Part shown: one piece after another, positions 34,371-44,079 of the stretch | How the letters are laid out: each line of letters starts with the position of its first letter | Numbering within the stretch: the stretch's first letter is position 1 | DNA from: UBA1275 sp002323515 | Lineage (GTDB): Bacteria > Bacteroidota > Rhodothermia > Balneolales > Balneolaceae | Assembly (NCBI GenBank): GCA_964007875.1 | Contig: CAXGAH010000002.1 | Span: 1 to 64,000 of the forward strand | Length of the DNA stretch: 64,000 bases | Direction of reading: 5' to 3' | Position numbers and translations under genes: made by a program | Notes under the pieces: model-generated | Seen by the model: only the letters and a program-made list of their open reading frames with translations | The model's database searches: none | Told to the model about the DNA's origin: nothing

Positions 34371-36857
34371 ATGAAATTTATTCTCAATTGGCTTTCTCCA
34401 TTACTCAAAGTTAATATTCATCACCCATTTAAGGTTTTGTTGGGGGCTTTCATACTTGCTTCTTTAGGTGGATATTTCGCACTTCAATTAAAGGTAGATA
34501 CCGATTTAGTTAATTTATTGCCAAAAAATCACCCCAATGTTCAAGCATTAAATGAACTTAAGGATATGGTAGGAGGGGAAACGGCTATGCAGGTGGTGAT
34601 TAAGAGCCCCGATTTTCAAGCAAATAAACGCTTTGCAGAAACTCTTATTCCTAGAAGCTTGGCCCTTTTTTATCCTCGCTACAATGATGGCTATTTCGAA
34701 AGGGTAGAGTATACCAAGGATACTGAATTCATACAGGACAACGCTCTTTATTTGGCAAATGACAAAGAATTAGAGGATTTGACAGGGTGGTTGGAAGAGG
34801 AAATTAAACAGGCTAAAGAGGAAGCTAATCCCTTTTATTTTGATTTAGGTTTTGAGGATGATCTTCAAGAAGAAGAAACAGATATTGAAGATTTTAGGGC
34901 TTCCTACGATTTTATTGTACCATCTGAATATCCCGTTAATGAAGACAGTACTATTATGGTACTGAATTTCTATCCCTCAGGATCTAAGAGTGATATACAA
35001 TTTCTAGAAGATATGTTTGCTGCTTATGACAGCTTATTACTCGATATGAAACCAATAGATTATAATGCTCAAATGCAGGTTTTTTATGGGGGAAGGTTGC
35101 AGCGACATTTAGAAGAATTGACTTCTATTATGAGAGATGTGTTAGGTAGTTTCGTTTCTGGAATAAGTAGTGTGATTTTATTGGTTATGCTATACTTTTT
35201 TCTCAAGAAGTATTTGCATTATCGTAAAGGGGAGGATACAGAACATAGTTTTATAGCTCATTTGATTCGAATGCCTTTACCTGTGTTAATCATTGGTGTT
35301 CCACTGATTAGTAGTTTATTGTGGACATTTGGCTTGACCTACTTTGTGTTGGGAATGTTAAACACAATGACCTCCATTTTATTTGTCATTCTGTTTGGTC
35401 TTGGTGTTGACTATGGTATTCATTATTACGCCCGATATATTGAATTACGCTCTGAAGGATTGGGTGTTGAACAGGCCATATTAACGACCCATGAGACCAC
35501 TGGTGAAGCCATTATTGTGAGTGCATTAACTACCGCAGCCGCATTGTTCGTATTAATTGTGGCTGATTTTAGAGGGTTCTCTGAGTTTGGATTTATTTCA
35601 GGGGTGGGAATACTTTTCGCTTTATTAGCCATGCTGTATTTACTCCCCTCTATTTTAATAATTCTGGAGAAGTACAACTTAATATTGTTTTCGAAACGTA
35701 AGGAAAAAAAGGTGTATTCAACACGAATTTTCCCGTTTTACAAGAGTATGGTGGTGTTGGGGATTGTGATAGCAGGGGTTGTATTATGGAATGCCGGAGA
35801 TCTACGGTTTCAGTATGATTTTGGTAAATTAGAGCCTCGTTTTCCTAAATATGAAGAGTTTAGTAAGCTTTCTGGACAGGTAAGTACAGGTACTAAAAGA
35901 AACCCTGCTTATATTATTGCGGATGATGACAAACAGGTTCAACAATTATTAGAGGTCTTAAGACAACGAGCTAATGTTGATAGTTTAAGCCCAACCATTG
36001 CAAGTATTGAAGCTTTACAAGAGCGTTTTCCTTTAAGTGAGAGAGATAAAGAAGATAAACTTCAGAAAATAAAATACATACGTGAACTGCTAGCTGATCC
36101 TTTATTGATCAATGAGACTTCGGATGATTTTGAACGACTACGTAGAGCGTCACAGACTACTACTTCACTAACTATTGAGCAAGTCCCTGACTATTTACAG
36201 GCCCAATTTGTATCTAAAGATGGTGAAATAGGTCGATTTGTAATCGTGTATCCTTCGGTTGGATTATCTGATGGGAAGCAGTCTATTGCCTTTAAAGATG
36301 ATGTATCCGAAATAGTTTTACCCAATGGAACAACAAAATACGCCGCAAGTACAAGTATTGTAGCTGCATCAATGTTGGATTTAATGCGTTCAGAAAGTCT
36401 TTATATGGTAGGAGCAACTTTTGTAATCGTTTTTCTATTTATGCTCTTCACCTTTAGATCTATAAAATGGTCTATTATAGCAATGTTACCGTTGATGATT
36501 GGATTGTTATTTCTATTTGGAATAATGTTACTTACGGGGTTTCAGTTTAATTTTTATAATTTGGTTGTACTACCTGCCATCCTAGGTATAGGTGAAGATA
36601 GCGGAGTACACTTGGCCTACCGATACAGAGAAGAAGGTAAAGGACGCTTAGCCGTGGTGTTAGCTAGTACAGGGCAACACATAACCATGGGTTCGTTCAC
36701 CACTATGTTAGGTTTTGCAGGCTTGCTATTTACGGCTCACCCTGGTTTGCAATCGTTGGGAATTATGGCGGTACTTGGTATTGGCATGACATTAGTAACA
36801 TCTCTTACTTTTTTACCAGCTCTGCTGCAGTGGTTAGAACTAAAGAGTAAAATCTAG
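34371..36857 (+). CDS. RND superfamily (MMPL-type) exporter
   Basis: The 828-residue inner-membrane protein has the two-repeat RND layout: a membrane helix, a large periplasmic domain, then five or six helices, repeated. Charged proton-relay motifs are present in both halves: FGLGVDYGIHYYARY near residue 344 and GIGEDSGVHLAYRY near 739. It resembles HpnN/MMPL proteins that export lipids rather than drugs. There is no membrane-fusion protein next to it, which fits that group. Upstream is a DUF3047 gene; downstream the trkH gene converges. Substrate is unknown. Confidence 0.87.
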   Translation: MKFILNWLSPLLKVNIHHPFKVLLGAFILASLGGYFALQLKVDTDLVNLLPKNHPNVQALNELKDMVGGETAMQVVIKSPDFQANKRFAETLIPRSLALFYPRYNDGYFERVEYTKDTEFIQDNALYLANDKELEDLTGWLEEEIKQAKEEANPFYFDLGFEDDLQEEETDIEDFRASYDFIVPSEYPVNEDSTIMVLNFYPSGSKSDIQFLEDMFAAYDSLLLDMKPIDYNAQMQVFYGGRLQRHLEELTSIMRDVLGSFVSGISSVILLVMLYFFLKKYLHYRKGEDTEHSFIAHLIRMPLPVLIIGVPLISSLLWTFGLTYFVLGMLNTMTSILFVILFGLGVDYGIHYYARYIELRSEGLGVEQAILTTHETTGEAIIVSALTTAAALFVLIVADFRGFSEFGFISGVGILFALLAMLYLLPSILIILEKYNLILFSKRKEKKVYSTRIFPFYKSMVVLGIVIAGVVLWNAGDLRFQYDFGKLEPRFPKYEEFSKLSGQVSTGTKRNPAYIIADDDKQVQQLLEVLRQRANVDSLSPTIASIEALQERFPLSERDKEDKLQKIKYIRELLADPLLINETSDDFERLRRASQTTTSLTIEQVPDYLQAQFVSKDGEIGRFVIVYPSVGLSDGKQSIAFKDDVSEIVLPNGTTKYAASTSIVAASMLDLMRSESLYMVGATFVIVFLFMLFTFRSIKWSIIAMLPLMIGLLFLFGIMLLTGFQFNFYNLVVLPAILGIGEDSGVHLAYRYREEGKGRLAVVLASTGQHITMGSFTTMLGFAGLLFTAHPGLQSLGIMAVLGIGMTLVTSLTFLPALLQWLELKSKI

Positions 36858-36885
36858 CTTCTGTTTGATGGGACTTATTGAACTA

Positions 36886-38400
36886 TTATTGTTTCCAAAA
36901 AGAAGGAGAAAATAATATGATTACCGTGATCAGTTCTAATCGACCAATCATCATTAAAATGATTAGAACCCATTTTGCGGCATAAGGCAACGTGGCAAAA
37001 TTATCCGTTGGACCGAATTCACCCCAAGCTGGGCCAACATTACCCAAAGCAGAAATACTCGCTCCAATACTGGACATTAAGTCATAGCCAAAAAGGCTTA
37101 TCAATATGACCCCAAAGCCAAAAATTAAGACATATAGAATAAAAAAACTCAGTACAGTACGTTGAATACTTGGTTCAATTGCTTGATCACCTATACGAAT
37201 AGGTATGATGGCCCTTGGGTGAATAATTTGTTTAATTTCACGTCCTAGGTTTCTAATTAGTATCATCCATCTGGCCATTTTTAAACCACCACTTGTTGAT
37301 CCAGCACTAGCACCAGTGAAAAAGAATAATAACAGAACTGATGCTCCAAAGGTATACCATAGTTCATAATCGTCTGTAACATATCCTGTTGTTGTAATTA
37401 TAGCAACTACTTGAAAGCTACCATATCGAAGAGCCTCTAATAAGGTACGTCCATCAAAATACCATAGTGAAAAAGTAATTATAAAGATACCGATAACGGT
37501 GACTAGAGTATAAAAGCGCGTCTCTCTATTGTTAAAAAATGTACCCAAGTCACCTTTTAATAGTCGGAAATGCATGGCAAAATTTACGCCAGATAAAAAC
37601 ATAAACAACGTGATGATTACATCGATATATACGGAATCAAAAGCTGCTATACTAGTATCTTTGGTAGAAAATCCACCACTTGCTAGAGAAGTAAAAGCAT
37701 GATTCAATGCATCGAACCAATTCATAGATGGGTGTAACCATAATAGCATAAATTCTAGGCCAGTTAATGCAAGATAAACTACCCATAATAATTTTGCTGT
37801 TTCTTGTACTCTAGGAGTTAGTTTATCTGCGGTAGGTCCAGGAGATTCAGCTTGGAAAAGCTGCATACCGCCAATACCGAGTAAAGGTAAAATGGCCAAT
37901 GATAGTACAATGATTCCCATACCACCAAGCCATTGAGCTAGTGAGCGCCAAAATAGAAAGCTATGTGGTAGAGATTCTATATTTGGGTTTTGAAAACCGG
38001 TTGAAGTGATGCCACCCATTATTGTAGACCCCGTAGTAGTGAGTCCGCTCATTGTTTCAAATACGGCATCTGTATAGGAGGGTAGTATGCCAGATATGAT
38101 AAAGGGTAAAGCCCCAACTAATGATAGAGTAATCCACGTTAAGGCGACTACCATAAAGCCTTCTCTTATTCGAATTTCTTCGGTAGGTTTAAAGAGCCAC
38201 CAAAGTGTTCCACCTGCAATAAATGCGAAAGTTGCTGAAATAAGAAAACTATGCCATGTATCCTCTGCATAGATTAAATCAATACCAACAGGTAAGAGTA
38301 GTGCGAAACCCAAAAAGAAAATGAAGGCCCCTAGAATACCTAATACGGCCAAAAAATCAATTTTTGGGCGATTCAAACTGGATATGGGACTATTTGGCAT
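36886..38400 (-). CDS. trkH: Trk-type potassium uptake membrane subunit
   Basis: The 504-residue protein has the TrkH/KtrB fold of four M1-P-M2 units. Selectivity-filter-like segments are visible: MSGLTTTGSTI, SLASGGFSTKD, ITTTGYVTDDY and SALGNVGPAWG. It forms the K+ channel-like part and needs a cytoplasmic TrkA ring. The trkA gene lies immediately upstream on the same strand with a five-base gap, so the two are one operon. The ATG at 38400 gives an N-terminus rich in Ser, Asn and Pro before the first helix. Confidence 0.94.
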   Translation of the reverse strand: MPNSPISSLNRPKIDFLAVLGILGAFIFFLGFALLLPVGIDLIYAEDTWHSFLISATFAFIAGGTLWWLFKPTEEIRIREGFMVVALTWITLSLVGALPFIISGILPSYTDAVFETMSGLTTTGSTIMGGITSTGFQNPNIESLPHSFLFWRSLAQWLGGMGIIVLSLAILPLLGIGGMQLFQAESPGPTADKLTPRVQETAKLLWVVYLALTGLEFMLLWLHPSMNWFDALNHAFTSLASGGFSTKDTSIAAFDSVYIDVIITLFMFLSGVNFAMHFRLLKGDLGTFFNNRETRFYTLVTVIGIFIITFSLWYFDGRTLLEALRYGSFQVVAIITTTGYVTDDYELWYTFGASVLLLFFFTGASAGSTSGGLKMARWMILIRNLGREIKQIIHPRAIIPIRIGDQAIEPSIQRTVLSFFILYVLIFGFGVILISLFGYDLMSSIGASISALGNVGPAWGEFGPTDNFATLPYAAKWVLIILMMIGRLELITVIILFSPSFWKQ

Positions 38401-38405
38401 AATCC

Positions 38406-39758
38406 TTATTGAAATAGTTGGCTGACTTTATCTACTGCTTCCGGCATACAAAAAACCATTACTCGGTCACCTGTTTCTATATGTGTGACTCCAGTGGCAA
38501 TCTCTACCTTTCCATCGTGCAACACCCCGCCGATAACGCAGCCATCAGGCAAGCGTAATTTATTTAACGGTTTTTTGGTGATTTTAGACCCATTACCTGC
38601 CTGTAGCTCAATTACTTCTGCTTTGATACCCCTTAATTCAGTAACAGAAATAACCTTTCCTTTTCGTACATACCGATGGATTTCATTAGAAGCGGCTACT
38701 TTCTTGTTAATTACTGCGTCTAAACCAATCGTTTGACTCAGGGGAATAAAATCTGGTTTTGATACTAATGCGACTGTTTTTTTTACCTCTAGGTGTTTGG
38801 CCATGAGACAGGCTATAATGTTTGATTCCTCGTCATCTGTTACGGCTACAAATGCATCCATCTCATTTATGCCCTCTGTGGCTAATAAATCTGGATCGGT
38901 AGGGTTTCCATGCAACACCATGGCTTTTTTTAGTTCAACTGCTAATTCATTAGCCTGATCAAAATCGGGTTCAATTAATTTGACGCTCCAGCTCTTTCTT
39001 TCATCCATACATAACAGGCGAGCAATCATCCTACCAATGGCCGATCCACCTACTATCATAATGCGGCTAAGTTCTGTCTCTTCTTTCCCTGTACTTATAA
39101 TGAGACCAGGTATATCCTCAGTCTTTGCCAATATAAATATCTGATCATACGCTTGCATTCTAACCGAACCACTTGGAATGAGTGTAAGCCCGCGTCTACC
39201 AATAGCAACAACCCGAAAGATTGTGTTTGAGTAGGCTTGAGCGTATTCTATTAAACTCATACCTAATAATGGAGATTGCTTGTCTAAGCGAATACCGACC
39301 AATTGCATTCGATTTTCAGCTAAATTAATCACATCACTGGCAGCTGAACGTTTTAACAAGTGAGCGATTTCTTTGGCAGCACTTAATTCAGGATGAATCA
39401 TTACATCAATACCTAGGTCATTGGGAGAAAGGGGGGCATTCACTTGTGAGAATTCATCACTGCGAACTCTCGCAATTACGGTTGCACACCCTAGGCGTTT
39501 GCCCATCATTGCTGAAATCATATTGACTTCATCCACGTTAGTTACTGCAATTAACATGTTTGCTTCTCCAACGCGAGCTTTTACTAGGTCATTTGCAGAA
39601 GTAGCATTACCTTCTACTGTCAAAACATCCAGTGTTTCGGCAGCTTTTTGCAGGCATTCCCGATTTCGGTCAAGTATGGTAACATCATGTTTTTCTTTGG
39701 ATAGCACACTTGCTAAGTCATATCCAATTTCACCCGCACCGATTATAACAATTTTCAA
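38406..39758 (-). CDS. trkA: Trk potassium transport regulatory subunit
   Basis: The 450-residue protein holds two RCK units in tandem, each a Rossmann NAD(H)-binding domain plus a C-terminal ligand domain. The first starts IVIIGAGEIGYDLAS; the second has MIVGGSAIGRMIARLL. TrkA gates TrkH in response to nucleotides. The gene comes first in a two-gene operon with trkH. The upstream region (39759-39928) contains repeated GGTAAT/ATTACC hexamers that may be regulatory. Confidence 0.94.
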   Translation of the reverse strand: MKIVIIGAGEIGYDLASVLSKEKHDVTILDRNRECLQKAAETLDVLTVEGNATSANDLVKARVGEANMLIAVTNVDEVNMISAMMGKRLGCATVIARVRSDEFSQVNAPLSPNDLGIDVMIHPELSAAKEIAHLLKRSAASDVINLAENRMQLVGIRLDKQSPLLGMSLIEYAQAYSNTIFRVVAIGRRGLTLIPSGSVRMQAYDQIFILAKTEDIPGLIISTGKEETELSRIMIVGGSAIGRMIARLLCMDERKSWSVKLIEPDFDQANELAVELKKAMVLHGNPTDPDLLATEGINEMDAFVAVTDDEESNIIACLMAKHLEVKKTVALVSKPDFIPLSQTIGLDAVINKKVAASNEIHRYVRKGKVISVTELRGIKAEVIELQAGNGSKITKKPLNKLRLPDGCVIGGVLHDGKVEIATGVTHIETGDRVMVFCMPEAVDKVSQLFQ

Positions 39759-39828
39759 TGATGTCTATATTAATTAAACAGTAATAAAAGCTACCACCTT
39801 TTAGTCATAAATAAAAGAAAACAAGTTT

Positions 39829-39883
39829 CATTACCCGTTTTTTAGCCAATAGTACTTTAACATTGTGGTAATGATTAGGTAAT
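39829..39883. repeat. Inverted/direct GGTAAT hexamers upstream of trkA
   Basis: CATTACC (39829-39835) and GGTAATG (39867-39873) form a perfect seven-base inverted pair, and a third GGTAAT follows at 39878-39883. The cluster lies about 70-125 bases upstream of trkA, in a 440-base region without an intact gene. It may be a regulator site, but chance is possible for so short a motif. Confidence 0.3.
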
Positions 39884-39928
39884 CTATACATGGCATCTCT
39901 AAGATTATATAATAACTAAGCTTTTGGC

Positions 39929-40192
39929 ATGATCATTGGCAGTGAATTCAGTAATACCGCTCATGTACTTTTATCCGAGATTGCCCTTCAGTCTTATTCA
40001 AATAGTGAGGAAATAGTATCTGTTGATCCCTTGTGTTCGAAATAGAAAATAGAACTTAATGAGGTAAAGAATTTACTCGAATATCTTGAAGACAAGGAGT
40101 ATATGTGCATTGAGAGTAGTGGAGGTGTATTTTTGTATGAATCGGTTAGTATAACAGTAAAAGGATTAGCAAAGCTAAGTGAATCTAGCTAA
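39929..40192 (+). pseudogene. Small ORF interrupted by an in-frame TAG, winged-helix-like
   Basis: A frame of 88 codons runs from ATG 39929 to TAA 40190-40192 with a single internal TAG at 40043-40045. The two halves (38 and 48 residues) read as continuous protein: helices HVLLSEIALQSY and ELNEVKNLLEYLEDKEYM, a short beta turn, and the closing strand/helix VSITVKGLAKLSES. The second half resembles a winged-helix module. It lies between trkA and a metalloprotease gene, convergent with the latter and seven bases from its stop. Most likely a degraded small regulator. I see nothing to support TAG readthrough. Confidence 0.5.
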
Positions 40193-40198
40193 TACAAA

Positions 40199-42688
40199 TT
40201 ATTCATTGTTATATAGAATTTGTTCAATTCTAACAATCACATCTTCTAAATGTACTTTTTGAATGCCGTTGAGTCTTCCTCTACCTAGACGGCTAGTAAT
40301 ATCGTTTGTTAACAAGGTTAATTCATTTCGTAATAATGGGTGAATATCAGAATTTTGTAGATCTACAGGATTCCTACTGCTCCCCATTTGACCCATGCTC
40401 AAGAAAGAATCAATACGAGAAAGATATTCACGTTGTAGTGTGCGACGATAGACGTCAATTTCACTATTATTGTCATATATTTCCTTCCATATACCAAGGC
40501 GCAGAGTCTGAAGCATTTCGTCGGGACTAAGCGTATTCGATCCTAGCTCAGAATATTCAATTAAACGTAGAAGAACATCTGGATCTAATACAGACCCAAG
40601 TATTCTACTTTGTAGGGATTGTATCTGGTCTATACTTCCAGCTGCCTGAATATTTTGGAGTATATCGGTATCCAAGAGCCAGTATGGGGTAGTAAAAACA
40701 TGCTCATTTAAGAATTCTAAGGCTCGAAGTTGATTTACTTTACTTACTGGGGTATAGACAAATCCACTTTGATCGGCCGATTTTCTATTTTGATATACAC
40801 CACCAATATTGGTTGCAACATGTCGAGAATAACGAGACCACATACCAATGAGTTCTCCATAAATCTCTTCTAAATCTTGATAACCCTCACCTTCGGTATA
40901 GGTCCATTCCATTAATTCAGAAACCACACGTTTTAAATTCATTAGACCATAAGCGCTTGCCTTGACGGGGTCATCCCCTAAATCCTCGGTTTGTGCAGAT
41001 GGGTCATAGCCAGTTGATCCTGCAAACCGGTAAACTGGGTCTCCAGATTTTTTCATAATCCATGAATCTAGAGTTACTTTTTCGTCTTCAGGAGTGCGTG
41101 CATTTGGAATCAATCTATACCCCCAATTAACCGAATAAAGATCATATGGACCTAATTGACGGATGAAGCGAATATTTTCGTCGCCTGGTTGTGCCACATA
41201 GTTTTGTCGGGCATATTCCATGATAGTAGTTGCTATTCCATACTTTTGGGTAAATGTACCCGATCGAAGTGAGTCTACAGGATAGGCAGAACTGGATTGC
41301 ATATTATGTGGCAAACCTAATGCGTGACCTATTTCATGTGAAATTACCCTGCGCATGGTTTCACCTATTAAATCATCGGCTAGTGTGAGCTTTCGTGCTT
41401 TTGGATTGGCTGCTCCTGTTTCAATCATTAGTCGGTTTCTATAGGAACGCATGTGATTATGATACCATACAATATCACTTTCAATGATCTCGCCTGACCT
41501 AGGATCTGAGACACTAGGACCCACCGCGTTTCGAATTTCGTTAGCGACCCACCTAACCGTAGAATACCTAATATCCTCTGGACTCCAATCTGGATCTTCA
41601 TTGGGAGATGGTGGCAGCTTGGCTTGTATGGCATTTTTAAATCCAGCCTCCTCGAATGCAACATTCCAATCTTCTATACCTCGTATAATGTAAATCCGAT
41701 ATTTTTCCGGTGTAGCAGGATCTAGATAATATACAATAGGTTTCTTTGGCTCAACTAATTCTCCTCTAAAATAAGCAGAAGAATCACTTGGTTCTAACCT
41801 CCAGCGACGAATGTAAGCCTGCCGATCTGCTTTTTGTTGTTCAGATCCAAAATCTATTTGTTGAATGGTAAACCAACCCACTCTGTAGTCAAAAAGTCTT
41901 TTTTGCATCGGAACTTTCGGCAACAATATCATAGACTGACTCATACGAATACTCAAGGTGGAATTAGATGTGGAAGATGGGGGATTGTTAGCCTGATAAG
42001 TGAGTACATGGCGAATTTCAAGATTTTTTGGGAAGCTTTTCACACTTTCAACGTAGCTTCTGTTTCCATCTAGCCTCCTGACTTGATATTCTCTGCGTAA
42101 AAAAGGAATTACCCCACTAATTGCTTCAATATCCTCGGTGAAAAAGTCACTCAATTCAATAATTGTTTCTCGTGCGTCTTCATCGTATAGTTCCTGATCA
42201 AATGCACCTAAAATAGGAGCGAAATTATTAGCCTGTACAGATTCATAAATAGGTAGAGTGCTATCAGCTATATTTTCATAAGAGACTTCTTTAATTATAA
42301 CCCGCTTTTTTACTTTGCTGAACTGAAGTACTCGCTCTGCCGTCTTTGCACCGGCAGAGTAAAAACCAAAGTACCCATTTGGAACACCTGCCACACGGCT
42401 GACCAACAAAAAGTCTCTATTCAATAATGAATCAGCAATACTCCAATAAATTTTATCTTCTTTTTGCATTACAGTAATGACCCCCTCATCGACCCGATCC
42501 ATTTCTTTTGCAAAATCAGATATAGTAGAAGGTGAGGTCTTTTTTTCAGAGACAGAGTCTTGAGATAAAGTATTGCTATTCAGTTTTCCACTTATAGAGC
42601 AAGCACTAAAAAAAAGGTTTATTAATACAAATGATAGGAAGTAGGCGAATTTTCTAGGAACTAAATACGTGGACAATGGCTGTCTCAT
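40199..42688 (-). CDS. Zinc-dependent metalloprotease lipoprotein (DUF5117/DUF4953 type)
   Basis: The 829-residue protein starts with a lipoprotein signal, lipobox FFSAC near residue 30. It then shows the DUF5118/DUF5117 pattern (RDFLLVSRVAGV; RDGxFS-like segments) and a metzincin-like site HEIGHALGLPH at 451-461, with a following TIMEYARQ Met-turn-like segment. The family is common in Bacteroidota, secreted and of little-known function. Substrates are unknown. Transcription diverges from alanine dehydrogenase across 258 bases. Confidence 0.88.
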   Translation of the reverse strand: MRQPLSTYLVPRKFAYFLSFVLINLFFSACSISGKLNSNTLSQDSVSEKKTSPSTISDFAKEMDRVDEGVITVMQKEDKIYWSIADSLLNRDFLLVSRVAGVPNGYFGFYSAGAKTAERVLQFSKVKKRVIIKEVSYENIADSTLPIYESVQANNFAPILGAFDQELYDEDARETIIELSDFFTEDIEAISGVIPFLRREYQVRRLDGNRSYVESVKSFPKNLEIRHVLTYQANNPPSSTSNSTLSIRMSQSMILLPKVPMQKRLFDYRVGWFTIQQIDFGSEQQKADRQAYIRRWRLEPSDSSAYFRGELVEPKKPIVYYLDPATPEKYRIYIIRGIEDWNVAFEEAGFKNAIQAKLPPSPNEDPDWSPEDIRYSTVRWVANEIRNAVGPSVSDPRSGEIIESDIVWYHNHMRSYRNRLMIETGAANPKARKLTLADDLIGETMRRVISHEIGHALGLPHNMQSSSAYPVDSLRSGTFTQKYGIATTIMEYARQNYVAQPGDENIRFIRQLGPYDLYSVNWGYRLIPNARTPEDEKVTLDSWIMKKSGDPVYRFAGSTGYDPSAQTEDLGDDPVKASAYGLMNLKRVVSELMEWTYTEGEGYQDLEEIYGELIGMWSRYSRHVATNIGGVYQNRKSADQSGFVYTPVSKVNQLRALEFLNEHVFTTPYWLLDTDILQNIQAAGSIDQIQSLQSRILGSVLDPDVLLRLIEYSELGSNTLSPDEMLQTLRLGIWKEIYDNNSEIDVYRRTLQREYLSRIDSFLSMGQMGSSRNPVDLQNSDIHPLLRNELTLLTNDITSRLGRGRLNGIQKVHLEDVIVRIEQILYNNE

Positions 42689-42946
42689 AAGATTAATGCA
42701 AGGGAATGGTTAAATAAGTGCTTTACTTTGTGATGATAAACAATTTAAAAATCAGCACAAAACAGTAGAGCTTTATGAAAAGAAAAGCGTATTTTTGCTG
42801 ACTGATTATATATCGTTTTTTTCCACTCATTTGCTCATACCCCATAATCTTAGGGGCAGACAATTAACAAAAAATAAATTAACAGGTTCCGAACTTGAAT
42901 CTGGAACAAACATTAATCTGTACCAACTAATTTAAGAGGCATAAAA

Positions 42947-44059
42947 ATGAATATTGGCATACCTAAAGAAATTAAACCCCAAGAAAATCGAGTAGCCGTA
43001 CAACCTGGAGGAGTGATGACTTTAGTGCAACAAGGGCACAAGGTGACGGTAGAAAAAGACGCTGGATTAGGTAGTGGATTTTCCGATGATGAGTATGTGG
43101 CAGCAGGTGCACGGATAGAGGCAGATGTAGATGCTTTGTGGGATACTGCTGATATGATTATGAAAGTAAAGGAGCCAATTGCTGAGGAGTACAGCCGAAT
43201 TAACGAGGGGCAAGTTCTCTTCACATACTTTCACTTTGCTGCTGATAAAACACTCACTCAGGCCATTATAGATTCAAAATGTATTGCTATAGCTTATGAG
43301 ACGGTAGAAAAAGCAGATCGATCGTTGCCTTTACTCATCCCTATGAGTGAAGTAGCCGGCAGAATGGCTACCCAGGAAGGGGCGAAGTTTTTAGAAAAAG
43401 CGATGGGTGGTCGTGGCGTACTAATGGGAGGAATCCCAGGTGTTCCTCCAGCAAATACTTTGGTTTTAGGTGGCGGTATTGTAGGAGTAAATGCGGCTAA
43501 AATTGCAGCAGGAATGGGTTCAAATACAACCATTATGGACATAAATATGCCAAGATTACGCTATTTAGATGATGTAATGCCCAAAAACATCACCACACTG
43601 TTCTCTTCAGAAGCTAACATACGAGCCATACTGCCAACGGTAGATTTAATTATCGGAGCCGTTCTAAAACCAGGCGCAAAGGCACCACATCTTATCACAC
43701 GCGAAATGCTCAGTCATATGAGGCCCGGTACCGTTTTGGTTGATGTAGCCATTGACCAAGGTGGTTGTTTTGAAACCTCAAAACCCACTACACATCAAGA
43801 CCCTGTCTATTTTGTGGACGAAATTCTACACTACTGTGTTGCCAATATGCCTGGTGCTGTGCCATATACCTCTACCTTAGGCTTGACTAACATGACGCTT
43901 CCCTATGCGGTTGCTTTAGCCAATAAAGGGTGGAAAAAGGCGGTTAAAGATGATGTAGAACTACTAAAAGGGGTAAACATTGTAGAGGGCACCATTGTTT
44001 ATGAAGATGTAGCTGAGGCTTTTGGTATCGAGTGGTCTACAGTAGATAATATGTTATAA
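42947..44059 (+). CDS. ald: Alanine dehydrogenase
   Basis: This 370-residue enzyme interconverts L-alanine and pyruvate/ammonia with NAD(H). The N-terminus IGIPKEIKPQENRVAV and the family segments AYETVEKADRSLPLL and MSEVAGRMATQEGAKFLE are all intact, as is the Rossmann motif VLGGGIVGVNAAKIA. Upstream (42689-42946) is a divergent intergenic region; it has the short dyad GTTCC (42886-42890) with GGAAC (42903-42907), a possible Lrp/AsnC-type site but not a strong one. A weak AAGAGG sequence precedes the ATG. Directly downstream lies a decayed secreted-protein gene. Confidence 0.96.
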   Translation: MNIGIPKEIKPQENRVAVQPGGVMTLVQQGHKVTVEKDAGLGSGFSDDEYVAAGARIEADVDALWDTADMIMKVKEPIAEEYSRINEGQVLFTYFHFAADKTLTQAIIDSKCIAIAYETVEKADRSLPLLIPMSEVAGRMATQEGAKFLEKAMGGRGVLMGGIPGVPPANTLVLGGGIVGVNAAKIAAGMGSNTTIMDINMPRLRYLDDVMPKNITTLFSSEANIRAILPTVDLIIGAVLKPGAKAPHLITREMLSHMRPGTVLVDVAIDQGGCFETSKPTTHQDPVYFVDEILHYCVANMPGAVPYTSTLGLTNMTLPYAVALANKGWKKAVKDDVELLKGVNIVEGTIVYEDVAEAFGIEWSTVDNML

Positions 44060-44079
44060 AATTTAAAGTATGCTCTTTA

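Noticed and set aside
40043..40045. TAG read through as an amino acid (e.g. pyrrolysine)
   Set aside because: There is no pyl gene or suppressor tRNA in the window, and TAG ends several intact genes here (for example guaB at 17664-17666).
42913..43224. A 103-codon minus-strand frame opposite the alanine dehydrogenase start
   Set aside because: It is fully explained as the antisense of a conserved coding region and its divergent promoter.
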